From: Crambe crambe
Taxonomy: Eukaryota > Porifera > Demospongiae > Poecilosclerida > Crambeidae
DNA: 64,000 nt
Reading direction: 5' to 3'
Assembly: GCA_963924555.1 (NCBI GenBank)
Contig: OZ004597.1
Location: forward strand, 1,754,404-1,818,403
The position numbers and the translations under genes are program-made. Position 1 is the first letter of the stretch. Each line of letters begins with the position of its first letter. This document shows, in pieces, positions 12,501 through 46,196 of the stretch. Below the pieces are notes generated by a model. It did not search any database. It was not told the DNA's origin and was given only the letters and a program-made list of their open reading frames with translations.

Positions 12501-15500
12501 GCTGAAAGATCAAAAAGTGCTTGAAGAGGATAAAGAAAACCTTGGTGAAAATGGGATATTGAATGACGTCGTAACAGCTTCTGAGGTAGTGTCCTCTGAT
12601 AAAGAAACATGGAAACACTCGGATGAAGATGTAGCTGAGTCTGATTTACTTTTGCCTAAAGTTCACAGCATGTTTGGTCCTGATGCTCCACTCAAAGATT
12701 TTGGATTCAAAACAGCAAGTGGTAAAGGAATACCAGTGTCGGCTGTGGCCCTTGAAAGAGCTCAGGAGATCATGGACAGCTGTGAAGAAGAAGCAGGACA
12801 CATTGCGAATGTTGGATTCAAGACAGCAGGTGGTAAAGGAATACCAGTGTCAGCTAAGGCCCTTGAAAGAGCTCAGGAGATCATGGACAGCTGTGGAGAA
12901 GAAGCAGGGCACATTGTGAATGTTGACAGTATTATTGGATTCAAGACAGCAGGTGGTAAAGGAATACCAGTGTCAGCTAAAGCCCTTGAAAAAGTTCAGG
13001 AGATCATGGACAGCTGTGGAGAAGAAGCAGGGCACATTGCGAATGTTGACAGTATTACTGGATTCAAGACAGCAGGTGGTAAAGGAATACCAGTGTCAGC
13101 TAAGGCCCTTGAAAGAGCTCAGGAGATCATGGACAGCTGTGAAGAAGAAGAAGGTGTGAATGTTGACAGTATTACTGGATTCAAGACAGCAGATGGTAAA
13201 GAAATGTATAAGCCCCTAGGGAGAATTCTGGACACATGTGAAGAAGAAAGATGTAGGACTACAATAACTGCACCTGTGAGTAATACTGCAGCAGGAGGCA
13301 AAGAGATTTCCGTATCTGTCAAGAAAGCTCAAGAAATAGTGGAGAGTGAAGAAGAAAGGCGCAGTGTTCAAGATGCAAACTTTTTTAGTACAACTGGATT
13401 CAAGACAGCTGGAGGCAGAGAGATTTCCGTATCAGCAAATGCTCTCAAGAAAGCTCAAGAGATCATGAAGGGTGAAGAAGAAAGGCACAGTGTTAAGGAT
13501 AGTGCAACTGGATTCAAGACAGCAGGAGGCAGAGAGATTTCTGTATCGGCAGATGCTCTCAAGAAAGCAGAGAAAATTCTGCTCACTGAGGAGAAAGAAT
13601 CAGAAACTTGTGATAGAATGGAATTTGCTCCCTGTACCTCTCCTGCAGATAGAAACAAGCTGGTAATCGTAGATCCATTTATATCCTCCTCACCAGTGAA
13701 TTTGAATCGAAATAGTAATGTTCCATCCATGGACTACTACACAGAGAGTCCTCTGAAATTATCAAGGGGGGATGATAATGAAGATTCTGGCAGTTGTTAC
13801 TTCAGCACACAAATTGTACGACAGCTTTTGAACTTCTCAAGTGAAGATGAAAGTGCTGCAGAAGACAATGCGTGTAGTGACCATGCTTCGCTAGCGCTAG
13901 GGTCCCCTTGCTTGGATCTTCCTAAAAACCACCCAACTGATCACAATGTGCCATTCGAATTAGAACCTACTGAGCTTGAGGGCGATGAACATGCTGCTGG
14001 AGGTGATGATCCTTTACCAACTGGTGAAATCTGTTTGGAGTTGCAAGAATCTCATAAAGACATTTTTTCAGAGAGTATGGTGGACATAGCTTGTTTTGAA
14101 GAAAGTGCCACTTCCTGCATGGAAACTAGCCACCCATCTCCTCCTCTTCTTGACACATCATGTGATATATCCAAAGTGGTACTTCTTGCCACAAGTGAAA
14201 AAAATAGTGAAGAAGGGAATTTGCCTTCTTCGCCACAAAACACTTCATTTAAAAATAAATGTTCACCGGTTTCATCGGCTTCTCTGCCCAAACAATCTTC
14301 ATGTCCTTCCAGTCAAGTGCCGTCACCTCCTTCCCCGCAAAAGTCTACCTGTAGTAATCTTAATTCAACCCCATTGCAGTTAAATCTCACTAATCAATCA
14401 TCATCATCTTCATATTCTCATGGCAATTTTTCACTCGTTTCTCCGGAAAGCTTTCATACCAATTCAAATTCTTCTCCATCACCTAAAAGTTTCCCCTCAG
14501 CTCCTCATAGCAAAAGCTCTCAAACAGAGTCAAATTCACCTCCCTCACCACCATCACCAAAAGATTTCTCATCAGCTTCTTGTAGCATGATTTCTCCAGA
14601 AAATTTTCAAATGGAGTCAAATTCACCACCATCATTCTTGGCTCCTCACAACACCAGTAGTAAATCACTGCCAGTTTCTCCGAGGAATGATAGCACTGGA
14701 AGCAGATCTCTACACAGCTTACCAGCATCATTTGAAGGATCCTTGCACCACTTTGCATATAGTAGTAAATCTTGGTCTACTCTTAGCGACACTTCAACTC
14801 ATGTACACACTACTCCTAATCTCCAAGCCTCACATGTTCAAGTGAACTCAAGACCTTTTCCGACTTGCTTCATGACTGCTGGAGGGAGAAAGGTAGATGT
14901 TTCCAGTGAAGCACTGAGAGCTGTGATGTCAAAGCATGAAATCTCTTGCTCAGTGGATTTTTCTAGCTCTGAAGTGCCGAGTGAAAGCTGTATGGAAACT
15001 GTGGAAGAACCCTTAGAACCAGATTTGGGAAGTGAGGTACTTGCACTGTTAAGCCCATCTCAGATAGAGAAGCAAGTTGGACTTGATGACAAACAGATTC
15101 CAGTAGCAAGGGAAGTCGATCAAGATACTACTGACATCTGGATTTCCTCTGGCTCATTTCCTAATCTGGAAACAGCCAACGAGAAGGAAAGTGGGAATAA
15201 GGAGTCTAGCAGAGTATCAAAGGCGACTGATTCTGGATCCAATCTCTACTCTGCTTTAATGACGGCCAGTGGGAATGAAGTCACCATGAAAGATGATGCC
15301 ATCAGAGCAGAAAAAATAGCCCTGGGAGGTGCCAACACAGTACCAAAGTTAAACCAACCACAACATCCCAAGTTTCCAGGATTGCAAACGGCTAGTGGGA
15401 AAGAAGTGATCATACTAGAAGACTCTATCAGAGCAGCAAAGAGAGCCCTTGGAGATAGCAGTGCGGTTCCTGAATTGCACCAGGCCTCCAAATTTCCAGC

Positions 15501-18500
15501 ACTCCAGACAGCCAGTGGCAAAGAAGTGGTTATTCAAGAAGAATCCATTGCAACAGCAAAAAAGGCTCTTGGAGATGCTGGTGTAGTTCCTGAGTTGCAT
15601 CAATCAGACTCCAAGTGTCCAGGATTGCTAACCGCTAGTGGAAAGGAAGTCATAGTGAAAGAAGTATCTTGCAGTGCAGCAAAAATGACTTTAAGTACAC
15701 AAGAACCATCCAAGTTTCCAGGATTACAAACTGCCAGTGGGAAAGAAGTTTCTGTGAGAGAAGAATCCATCAGGGCGGCAAAGATGGCTCTGGAAGAGAC
15801 TGGATCACACCAACATACCACCAAGTTTCCAGGCCTCCAGACAGCCAGTGGCAAGGAAGTAACAGTACAAGAAAAGTCTATCAAAGCAGCAAAAATGGCC
15901 TTAGGAGAGAGCACAGCTCCCAATTCTTGGCCACATAAGAACTCGCTTTATGGTCCACCAACTAAGCAAGTTAGGCTTTCAGAAGATTTCCCCAAGCCAG
16001 CCAGAACGACTACTGGATTAATGCGGTTCAACGAAGGACCAGGAAAAGGCTCAGCAAGTAGTTCAAGGACTAGAAGTTCAACAGTAGGTGCTCTACCAAT
16101 TCAACAGAGGCAGCCCTCAAACAGAAGTCTCAGATCCATACCTGAAGGTAACCAGGGGGAAAAAAAGCCAGATGTGGGTGGGGATTAAATAGAATGGAGT
16201 GTACTTAATTTCGGTGTATAGTAATGGGGGGTACTCCACTTTGGCTTTATAGATTAATGTAATAAGAATGTACATTGTGAATTTTACAGGTACTTTGTGT
16301 GACCGTACTGCTGTTGGTGAGAGACGTCTGCTCCCAGTACAGTCCTATTCAGTCGGCAGCAGGAACAGCAGATCCAGTGTAGGATTTTCTTCACTCCACC
16401 ATCCATCATCTTCACCACTTCCACACCACGATCACAATCACATCAAGTTCCAGAAACAGAGTCTACATGTGTTCGAAAGCCTGCAGAGAAAGGCTCCCCA
16501 CAACCGGCAAGCTAGAAACAGGTCTTTTTCATATAATAACTACAATTCTTCCTATCGACCTAGTACTGGCCTCTTCACAACTAAACCCACATACTCTCAG
16601 TCACATGACTATTCTAATGCTTATCATAACACAAGCAGCTCCTCATATGCTACTTCTACCGAGACCAACTTTGCAGCTGCTATGAAAGGAAGGCCAATGA
16701 ATTTGCATGGTAACTGTCTGCCACCACCAGTCTGGAAGAATGCCATTGGTAACCAAAGGACAAGTACCCAGGTAGATGAAGGTGTGGCAAGCAGGAGACC
16801 TGTACCATCATCCTGTGATCCTCTACTGCATATCACTTTGAGTCAAATCTGTGAGATGGAGGAGTCTCAAACACAAGGGGATTTTGGAGTCATTGATTCT
16901 TCTTTGGGTGAATGTGTAAGAAACAAAAGAGTTACAGATGACTCTGGATACCTGAGTCGTGAAGCATCAACTCTGAGGTCTCCCAGCCCCCTTCAGCTGG
17001 AACAGAAAGATACGGGGACCACTTCTGGTATAAATGAAGATATAACAGACCTTCTTTTTGCAGAGGTCGCCATGGAAGGTCTTGACGATACTCTCGAAGA
17101 GGCACAGTCAGAGGAGGGCAGTCTAAACAAGAACACCATTCTCGAAACTAACGTGGAAGCTTCTAAATCTGACAATTTAAGTGATGTCATAGGAGCTATA
17201 GAATCACCAGATGTGGTCCAGAATTTGAGTGACAGGGACAGTGCAAAATCTGAAGCACACAGCTCATCGAGGATTCCCAACATGAGTTCTCCAAGTACTA
17301 ATTCTGAGGTACAAAATAAATTTGACACAGGTCAGAATGTTAGTAATGGAGCAGCAAGTATTAATCCTGAAGCACAAAATGATGGTGGAACTACAACCTC
17401 TGTCATCAAACCTGTGCGTGGATCTCTATTGGAAGCCAAACGTCAGTGCAAGTCTTGTAGAATGCCTATTAAGAATGCTGTTGGTGGTAATCCACCAAGG
17501 AGGTGTAACTCCATTGAACTGTCTGCTCTGGGAGTCTCTTTAAGTGTGCAAAATGTCACCAGTTTTAGTGCTGAAAATTTTCGATTTTTTGGTGAATTCT
17601 TCAGTAACTGTGGGAGATCTGTTTGTGTTGGAGATGGCTGTATGCTAAATCCTTCCAGTGGATCAGCTGGATCAGTTGAGCTCTGGGAAGCATTTCGGTC
17701 ATCACCAGGTGTAGATATCAAACTGATATCCTACAACTGGTTCATGAATCATTTCAAACATTTGGTAGTGAAGTTGGCATCTATGGAAGTATCTTATCCT
17801 CACTCCCTTGCTGGAAGATGTCTCACTCCCGACTGGTTAATGCTCCAGATGAAGTATCGTTATGATAGAGAGATTGATGCCGCTGAACGTTCAGTTCTGC
17901 ACAAGATTTGCGAGCATGATGATCTACCATCTCGTCGAATGATTCTTTACATCTCAAAGTGTTACTCCAACAATGCAAATAAAACTGAGACTACTGCAGG
18001 TCACATGATGGTCGAGTCCAGTATTAACACAAGTAGAAGTGTATTACAACCCGGAAAGGATGTTAAAGAAACAAGTTGTGAGTCTCCTTCAGTTGAGCTT
18101 TCCGATGGCTGGTACAGCCTTCCCTGTGTATTAGATGGACCACTCAAACACATGCTTAAGAGAGGTACGATCACAGTTGGTACCAAATTAATGGTGTATG
18201 GTGCTGAACTTCTGGGTCTCAGTTCCCCAGGCCATCCCCTGGAGATTCCAGCTTCATGCCATTTGAAAATATCTGCAAATTCAACTCGAAGAGCACGCTG
18301 GTTTGCTAAACTTGGTTACCAACCCACCCCTCGGCCTTTCCCAGTCCCTCTGGAGTCTGTATTTTCTGATGGGGGGCTGGTAGGTTGTGTGGATGTTGTG
18401 ATTGCCAGGGTCTACCCCATGGTGTACTGGGAGAAGAAAGATGACTCTAAGGGTGTCATGAGGTGTGAGAGGTTAAAGAAGAAAGAGGAGGCATGTCATG

Positions 18501-20387
18501 AGAGGAAGAGGGAGAAAGCCATTGAAGATATCTGCTCACGTGTACAGAAGGACTTTGAAAATGAAATTGCACAGCAAGGTCAGAATTCACTAGTATGTAC
18601 CCACAGAAGCTAATAGGGTCTTATACGTACATTGGTATGGGGTATCATACAAGACTAGGTAAAGGTCATCAAAGTTTTAATAGTGCATTTCCCCTCTTGG
18701 CAGATTGTGTTCCATCATTCAGGAGGCGTCGGTCACGTCGTCTTAATACTCATCAAATCAAGCAACTGCAAGATGGAGAGGCTATTTACAATGCTCTTGC
18801 CGATTCAGCGGATCCCCATTCCATTCAGGTGTGGAGTAATAAAGTGCTATTATTTCAGGAGGCTAGCAAAATTACCACCCACTCAATTGTACTCATACAT
18901 ATGTACATAACTCATTTTCGTGTAGGAAACTTTGAGCCCAGAGCAGCTGGCTTATTTAGAGAGCTACAAACTGAGCATGACATCTCAAAGACAGTCCGAG
19001 CTCCAGCAGAGGATCAAGGCAGCCATACAAGATGAAGAGAATCAAATTCCTGCAAAGAGAAATGTCACACCATTACTTCGCGTGAAGGTGGTCCCAACTG
19101 GTGGTTCTCCCGGAGGAAGTAAATTGGATTGCCAGCTCTCCATCTGGCAGCCAGACCCTGGCTTGCAACAGCTGATCAAAGAGGGAGCTTCAATAAGACT
19201 AATCAACGTCATTGCCAATCAGACAAGGTAATCTTTCAGGCTACAGTGAAACCTGGGGTCTTAATATAGGGAGAGCTAATAGCTTGATTAAGTGACATGT
19301 GAAAGACTCGTTATGAGGTAGTGTGATTAGATATGTATCCACAATAGTAGTGGGTCTTCTTGATCATACTGGGGGTGAGTCCTGTTGATTATTATTATTA
19401 TCATCATCTCCATATTTAAGGTACAAATCATTGATGCTGCATCTGAAAGCCACTCGCTCAACTTGTTTTGAGACTCTCAGCACCAAACATTTGAACTCTC
19501 TTCATTATCACCCGAGAAAGTGCATTGAGATATCTGACCTTTGTTCCTCTGAGATACCATATAGAGAATTTGACACAGTGGGTTTAGTGGTGCATCTTCA
19601 CAAAAGTCATGTGATATCACGTGACTTGGAAGGTCCAGGTCAGGTGCTAGAAATGGTGTGCTTAGCTGACTCAAAGAAAGGAATTCTTGTCGTGAAAGTT
19701 TGGGGTGGACTAAAGGTACAGAATTATTACATTGTATGAAGTCCCAATCTATTGAGAATTTCACTACACCAAACTGAAATAAAAGAGGCCTCCTGTCATT
19801 ATGTCCAATGGAAAAAGATTAGAGGAGTGTCCTCGTTTCAAAGGTGCACATCTCCATTGCAATATGATACAGTAGAGAGCACACATTGCCCACCCAATAA
19901 TGATAGTCTGAATGGATTTTTATTGGCCTTTGTGGTGGTTATGTATGCATTATAGAGTTACGGTCTGGAAGATGTGGTGAGCGTGGGAGTTCCCTTGTGC
20001 CTGAGTAACCTCGGCTATCGAGGCTTGGGACCTAATCATCCATGGCCCACAGCTTCTCTTGAAGATAATGCTGTGGTGTCTGAAAATCCTAAGGATAAAC
20101 TACTCGAGACAGCACTCGCTCAACTCAAGCAGAAATCTCCTGTGAGTTAGACTAAAGTTTGCATTTCAGCACTATCAGGCAGTAACACCTCAAATAGTGA
20201 TTTATTTAGTCCTTGGGTTTCTTTATATTGCTCTTTTGATGCTTGCAGCACTGAAAATGTGCTAATCATGATTATAACAGCTGGTCAAAATTATCACTGA
20301 TTTTCTTAACACACACACACACACACATAGGCCAATACATCTCATCACTTGAAAACACTTGCTGGTGAAATAGCAGCCTACTTGTAG
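9568..20387 (+). CDS. BRCA2: Breast cancer type 2 susceptibility protein homolog (BRCA2)
   Basis: Nuclear mediator that loads RAD51 on single-stranded DNA during homologous recombination; about 3212 residues. Exons: 9568-9607, 9679-9806, 9862-10128, 10198-16147, 16290-18578, 18704-18828, 18926-19227, 19421-19715, 19956-20141, 20331-20387. The 5.95-kb exon 4 carries about 17 BRC-type repeats (residues about 750-2045). Exon 5 holds the helical domain (FRFFGEFFSN, YNWFMNHFKHLVVKLASMEV, CLTPDWLMLQMKYRYDRE; about 2560-2685) and OB1 (DGWYSLPCVLDGPL). Exons 5-7 give OB2 split by a charged helical Tower, and exons 8-9 OB3. The start MESPLNHCVQ at 9568 was chosen because it joins phase-correctly to exon 2; the frame is open upstream to 9316, so a longer N-terminus is possible. 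The protein stops about 65 residues after the last OB3 strand, without the C-terminal RAD51-filament region known in vertebrates. Confidence 0.95.
12004..13590 (+). repeat. BRC repeat block A (Phe-type)
   Basis: Ten BRC-like units inside BRCA2 exon 4: LFKTAAG (about 12010), KFATASG (12450), GFKTASG (12703), GFKTAGG (12814, 12937, 13057), GFKTADG (13177), NTAAGGKEI (13282, degenerate), GFKTAGG (13399, 13510). Intact units keep the Phe-x-x-Ala RAD51-contact motif and a downstream ALERAQEIMD-like helix, as in known BRC repeats. Units 3-6 are almost identical at DNA level with a period of about 110-125 bp, showing recent tandem duplication. Units 7 and 8 have lost parts of the motif. Confidence 0.92.
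14863..15905 (+). repeat. BRC repeat block B (mostly Leu-type)
   Basis: Seven further units in BRCA2 exon 4 after a Ser/Pro-rich linker: CFMTAGGRKV (about 14869), then ALMTASGNEV (15254), GLQTASGKEV (15380), ALQTASGKEV (15500), GLLTASGKEV (15623), GLQTASGKEV (15722) and GLQTASGKEV (15833). Six of the seven carry Leu where BRC repeats normally have the Phe that inserts in RAD51. The TASGKE core and a following amphipathic AAKMAL helix are kept. Period is 100-125 bp. Confidence 0.9.
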
Positions 20388-20837
20388 CACTCTTCCATTA
20401 TTCAACAGGTTTCATCCAACATTTTCAATTCAATCATGTCAAGAATCATTGTCAGGTTTTATTTTAAGACTGTCAAAATTAATAACTTTTTGCAAAAATG
20501 ATCAACGCATGATTACAATTCTGTCTGGGAATGGGAAATGATAAAGTGATGGCTGCAAAACATACAATGTCATGTGATGTGAGTGATTACAATCCACATA
20601 CAGTACATACAATAATAACAGTAAGTGGTGAATCTGTGGATAAAAAGTTGTGACAGCTAATAGTACTCTAGGCTTCATTGCTTAGTTATTAGATCACTTT
20701 TGAGATTGAAGTTTTTTTTTGTTTTTTTTTTGACTGGTACAGTATTATAGCCACGAGGTATAACGATACTTCCTGTTATAGTGCTCTTGAGTTTCTAAAT
20801 AGTTCACTAAAGAATGCCATACACCTGTATGTCATAG
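20388..20837. other. Convergent intergenic spacer BRCA2 / cyclin
   Basis: 450 bp between the two stop codons. It should contain both 3' UTRs and poly(A) sites. It is AT-rich with two runs of eight or nine T around 20711-20730. I see no open frame, repeat or RNA gene. A TCACATGAC motif overlaps the cyclin stop codon. Confidence 0.7.
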
Positions 20838-21635
20838 TCACATGACAGCTTTGACTGAACCAGAAGCCAGTACTCCATCTGCATCCATGCCATTCTTTAT
20901 AGCAACGGATAAGCCTTCAGAGACATTTTGAACACTTTCTTCACATCCAGCAGAAACAGGAGCTTCACCACTATCCTCAATTGCTGTGTATGTAGAGACA
21001 CCCTCTGATCTGGCCTTGTCATCAGGAAGCTGATCAGCTGAGCATGTGGTCTCAGAGGAGGATATGTACAGAGGGTGCTGCATTGCTATGGTGTTGTAGA
21101 AGGGAGCCACCGCCTCGTAACACACAGACAGTTCACCACCTTTCACACCAGCCAAGTTCTGGAGCTTCACCACAGCCGTCAACCAATCACATTGGAGCAA
21201 CTTTAAGTCACAACCGAGCACAGCCAAGGCCAGAAGAGAAGGCTATGATACAAAAAAAAGAGAGATAATTACGTGGTTTTTTTCCTTTGGTAAGAGGATA
21301 TGCCACAATCCACTTTGAGGGATTGTTTCCTCATAAAGTTCAAGAGATCAAGTAAGTAGGTCATTTGCATCCCTTTCAAGTAGCCAATGGGGAAGTTTAC
21401 ACATGCAGGGAGTGAAATCATCACTTCTTATTAAATACTTGGGGGATAAGTTTTAAGAGGGGGTGTTTCTCACCCTGAATCTCATGAAAGTGTGGTTGCA
21501 GATCACTTCCTCCATACAGAGAGCCGTGTGACAGAGGTGCTGGTCAGGTGACAGGCCATGTGGCAGCGATAGAGAGCCATTGGTTATGCCTACAATGTGA
21601 AACTGAACACAAACAATTGTCATGACAATTGTAAC

Positions 21636-21676
<41 letters not shown>

Positions 21677-22509
21677 TACTATTTTAAGGAAGTCGTAAGC
21701 AGTGTGATTGGTCAGTTTGAAGTCAAGTTTCTGCATGATGATGAGTTCCATGCGGCGAAGGTCTCTGGTGGAGTATTCACAGTCATAGTTCTGCACCATG
21801 GCAGAGAGAACTGTGTCCACAGACTGTGAAAGAAGCAGACAAAAGTTGCATGATGAATAGCTAACACACCCTGCTGTGCACCCAGCCCCATTGATAAAAG
21901 CTCTCCTAATTTGACCTACTTGGCATTCAGTATTATGACAATGACAACCATTCACCACTAGAACCTTGACCTTGGTACTCATTACTAAGGTCAATAAAGC
22001 AACCCCTTTGCCTTATATGCCTATAGCCATGAACAAGTGGGTCTTTATGGAGGTTTCACTGCAGACTATGTAGCTGAGCAAATATTACTTACTTCAGGCT
22101 TTTCTTCAAGTTTGGAAGCGATAAAGAAGCAAGTAGCAGCAACACACTGAAAGAACTTGGGACGAACCTGAAAATGCATGCATGATCATGAATCCACACC
22201 ATAGAGCATAATGAATAACAGAGAAATAGGATATGTCCACCATTGCCTTTCTGCACAAAGGAAAGATGTTCATTCCTTCTGTTAGTATTAACTGCGCATT
22301 TTTGTTATGCTATTCAAAAGCATAATCAACCCAACAAGCACAACCCAAAGTGCATCATACAAAATTCCCCATGCCCAAACATGGAGCTGTGTAATGACCC
22401 ATCTCCTCCCTATTATTCTACTTACCATCAATGAATGGTGTGTATATAGTAAGAGCATATACACTATCAAACTACCACAGACTAATTACCCATGCCCTTT
22501 TTTGAGCAC

Positions 22510-22593
<84 letters not shown>

Positions 22594-23391
22594 GGGTATG
22601 CTACCTTAATCAGACTGAGGAAAGAGTCCAGGATACTGGTGGCCCTGAAGAACACTTCAGCACAGTAATGGAAGTCATGAGTCAGAACACACAACCACCT
22701 CACCATTCGGTTACGATCGTAACACGTCACAAACTCAGAGTTCTTCTTCATCTGTGTATGTGAATGTAGTCTTTAACATGGCAACTATGTAATACATGCA
22801 AGCAAAGAAAACATCGAGTTTAAGGAAGTAAGTGTAAGGATCACTTACAACCACATTATATCAGGTAGCATCAATGGCCTTTATGACTTAATTATTGCAG
22901 CCATACAGTTATAATTGAAACCTTGCATTGACATCTTTCAGGGCAGGATTTTAGAGATTCATAATTAATGGAAGAGGGAAAAGGAAAGATGAGAATACTT
23001 TGAATTTTAGCTTTGACTCTTCGTTGCCAAGTGTTCCACTCCACTTAAAAGACCACTATGGGAATAACACACCATGACAAAACAATCTCTTTTTGGCTTC
23101 AGAGTGGCTGAATAAATTGATAATACATACTCTTGCCCTCTGAATAGGTAAACACAATAAACAGCTGGTATTGGAACACACACAATTCAGCTTTTGAAAC
23201 GTACCATCATGTACTAGAAAGTGGTATACCACAAGGGAACCTAGCTACTGTGGATGGGCACTATACCTGAAAATGTCACCAAGCACCATAAACCCACTCA
23301 CCTTTTCGAAGTAGTTTTGTAAGGGTAGCATGGAAACAACTTCTGTGGCCAGCGCCTCTTGCAATCGGCATTCAAGTAAAGTGCTCATCAT
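20838..23391 (-). CDS. Cyclin of the G/I group
   Basis: Predicted about 329-residue cyclin. Exons: 23302-23391, 22605-22751, 22093-22167, 21680-21823, 21474-21602, 20838-21242, all in phase. The cyclin box is clear: DRNRMVRWL, ATSILDSFLSLIKVRPK, FQCVAATCFFIASKLEEKPE, CEYSTRDLRRMELIIMQKLD, TAYDFLKIFHIVG. The second fold (LSPDQHLCHTALCMEEVI, LLALAVLGCDLKLL) and short acidic tail fit cyclin I/G better than A, B, D or E types. These are atypical cyclins linked to CDK5 or PP2A and stress or cell-cycle control in vertebrates; the activity here is unknown. The start at 23391 is the first of two adjacent ATGs just after a splice acceptor, so a non-coding (or short coding) first exon should lie upstream. 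Confidence 0.85.
21640..21675. repeat. (TC)n microsatellite
   Basis: About 17 TC units on the + strand ((GA)n on the cyclin strand), immediately inside the intron beginning at the donor next to 21680. Confidence 0.95.
22513..22590. repeat. (GA)39 microsatellite
   Basis: 78 bp of uninterrupted GA on the + strand, which is a (CT)39 tract on the cyclin coding strand starting 15 bp downstream of the donor at 22604. Long pure dinucleotide tracts of this kind are highly length-variable. Confidence 0.97.
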
Positions 23392-24096
23392 TCTTGTGCA
23401 AACCTGTTTTAAGATACATAAGGGTGCTAGCAAGGGTGCAAAGGTCATTTTCAGGGCTCTCTACCCTCTAGCTACAGAGAAAGTTAAAAACAGAAAGTGT
23501 TTACAGTGTGCACAGCTAGCCTAGCTAGCAGGTTTAGATTGAAAGACAAGGATACAGTCCACACTTTCAATATTCATAATTCCAAATTAGCTGATGCACA
23601 AAATCACTTAATAATGGCTGATGCACAACTAAGAATACACTCACCTGTGCTTCTTCTTGAGTTGGTAAGGAATTTCCGAGTTCGATCGATCGATTTGACT
23701 GTGACTGAGAGTTGTGTTGATGAAGAAAGGATCCTGGGGCCATATTTCGATGGAGGGGCAGCTGATGTGAGTGCAACTAGCCTACTGCTTTTAAAACTCC
23801 ATAATTTCCTCTCTGCTTCTGCTTCTCGTCCCGTTGTGTGAAAGATAAAATTGCTTCTCCTGCTAGGTAGAGCGCTAGCTAGCTACAAAGAAGACATCAC
23901 ACCAATCAGTGCTGTATCTATAGCTGGCACCGTAGAAATCCTCTTGAGAGCTAATTACTGCGCATTAATAACTAACTGCGCATGCTGACCGCACCTTTTT
24001 TCCCGCCAATAGTTCCCGCCTACCAATAATAACGCAGATGAGTAAGTCCCACCTCATTATCTAGAAAGAAACAGCTTCAGGCACAACTAGAAAGAA
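23392..24096. promoter_or_regulatory. Divergent cyclin-Furry promoter
   Basis: About 700 bp between the two start codons, holding both promoters and a 5' non-coding exon of the cyclin. At 23995-24010 the sequence TTTTTTCCCGCCAAT combines an E2F-like site with an inverted CCAAT box, and a second TTCCCGCC follows at about 24013. TGCGCATGC at 23977-23985 resembles an NRF1 site, with a related TGCGCATT at 23959. No TATA box is obvious. Confidence 0.55.
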
Positions 24097-43371
<19,275 letters not shown>

Positions 43372-43592
43372 TCACAAAACCACAAAACTTTAGACAACCT
43401 TTTCAAGTTGCTATTACTGTATTGCAGGCATTTCATTATTTTACTCTTTTTTTTTCTTAAGTTTGACATCTTAATGCAAAGACAGAATCAAAGGTTCAAG
43501 TACAAAGGTTAAGTTTTGCATTTCATCTTCTTTGACATGGGACTATGCTGAAACAAAGAAGGCACAAACCCTTATCATATTACCACAAATCT

Positions 43593-46081
<2,489 letters not shown>

Positions 46082-46196
46082 CTCTCACTTTGGCCATGCG
46101 TCGGATCAGGTACAGGGTCGACAATCATTCGATCACGTACAACTATTCTAGTGACGTAATTCATAAGGTCAAAAATACAACAGTGGATGATTGCAT

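Noticed and set aside
12690..13590. CRISPR-like array of regular repeats.
   Set aside because: The repeats are in-frame BRC protein units in a eukaryotic exon, without short palindromic repeats or unique spacers.
10258..18613. Two separate large genes (frames ending at 16188 and starting at 16268).
   Set aside because: A phase-correct intron (16148-16289) joins them and the combined product is one BRCA2 protein with BRC repeats followed by the DNA-binding domain.
20143..20150. BRCA2 stop at GTGAGTTAG directly after exon 9.
   Set aside because: GTGAGT is a strong donor, and the next exon at 20331 joins in phase and ends with a stop after 18 codons; alternative ending remains possible.
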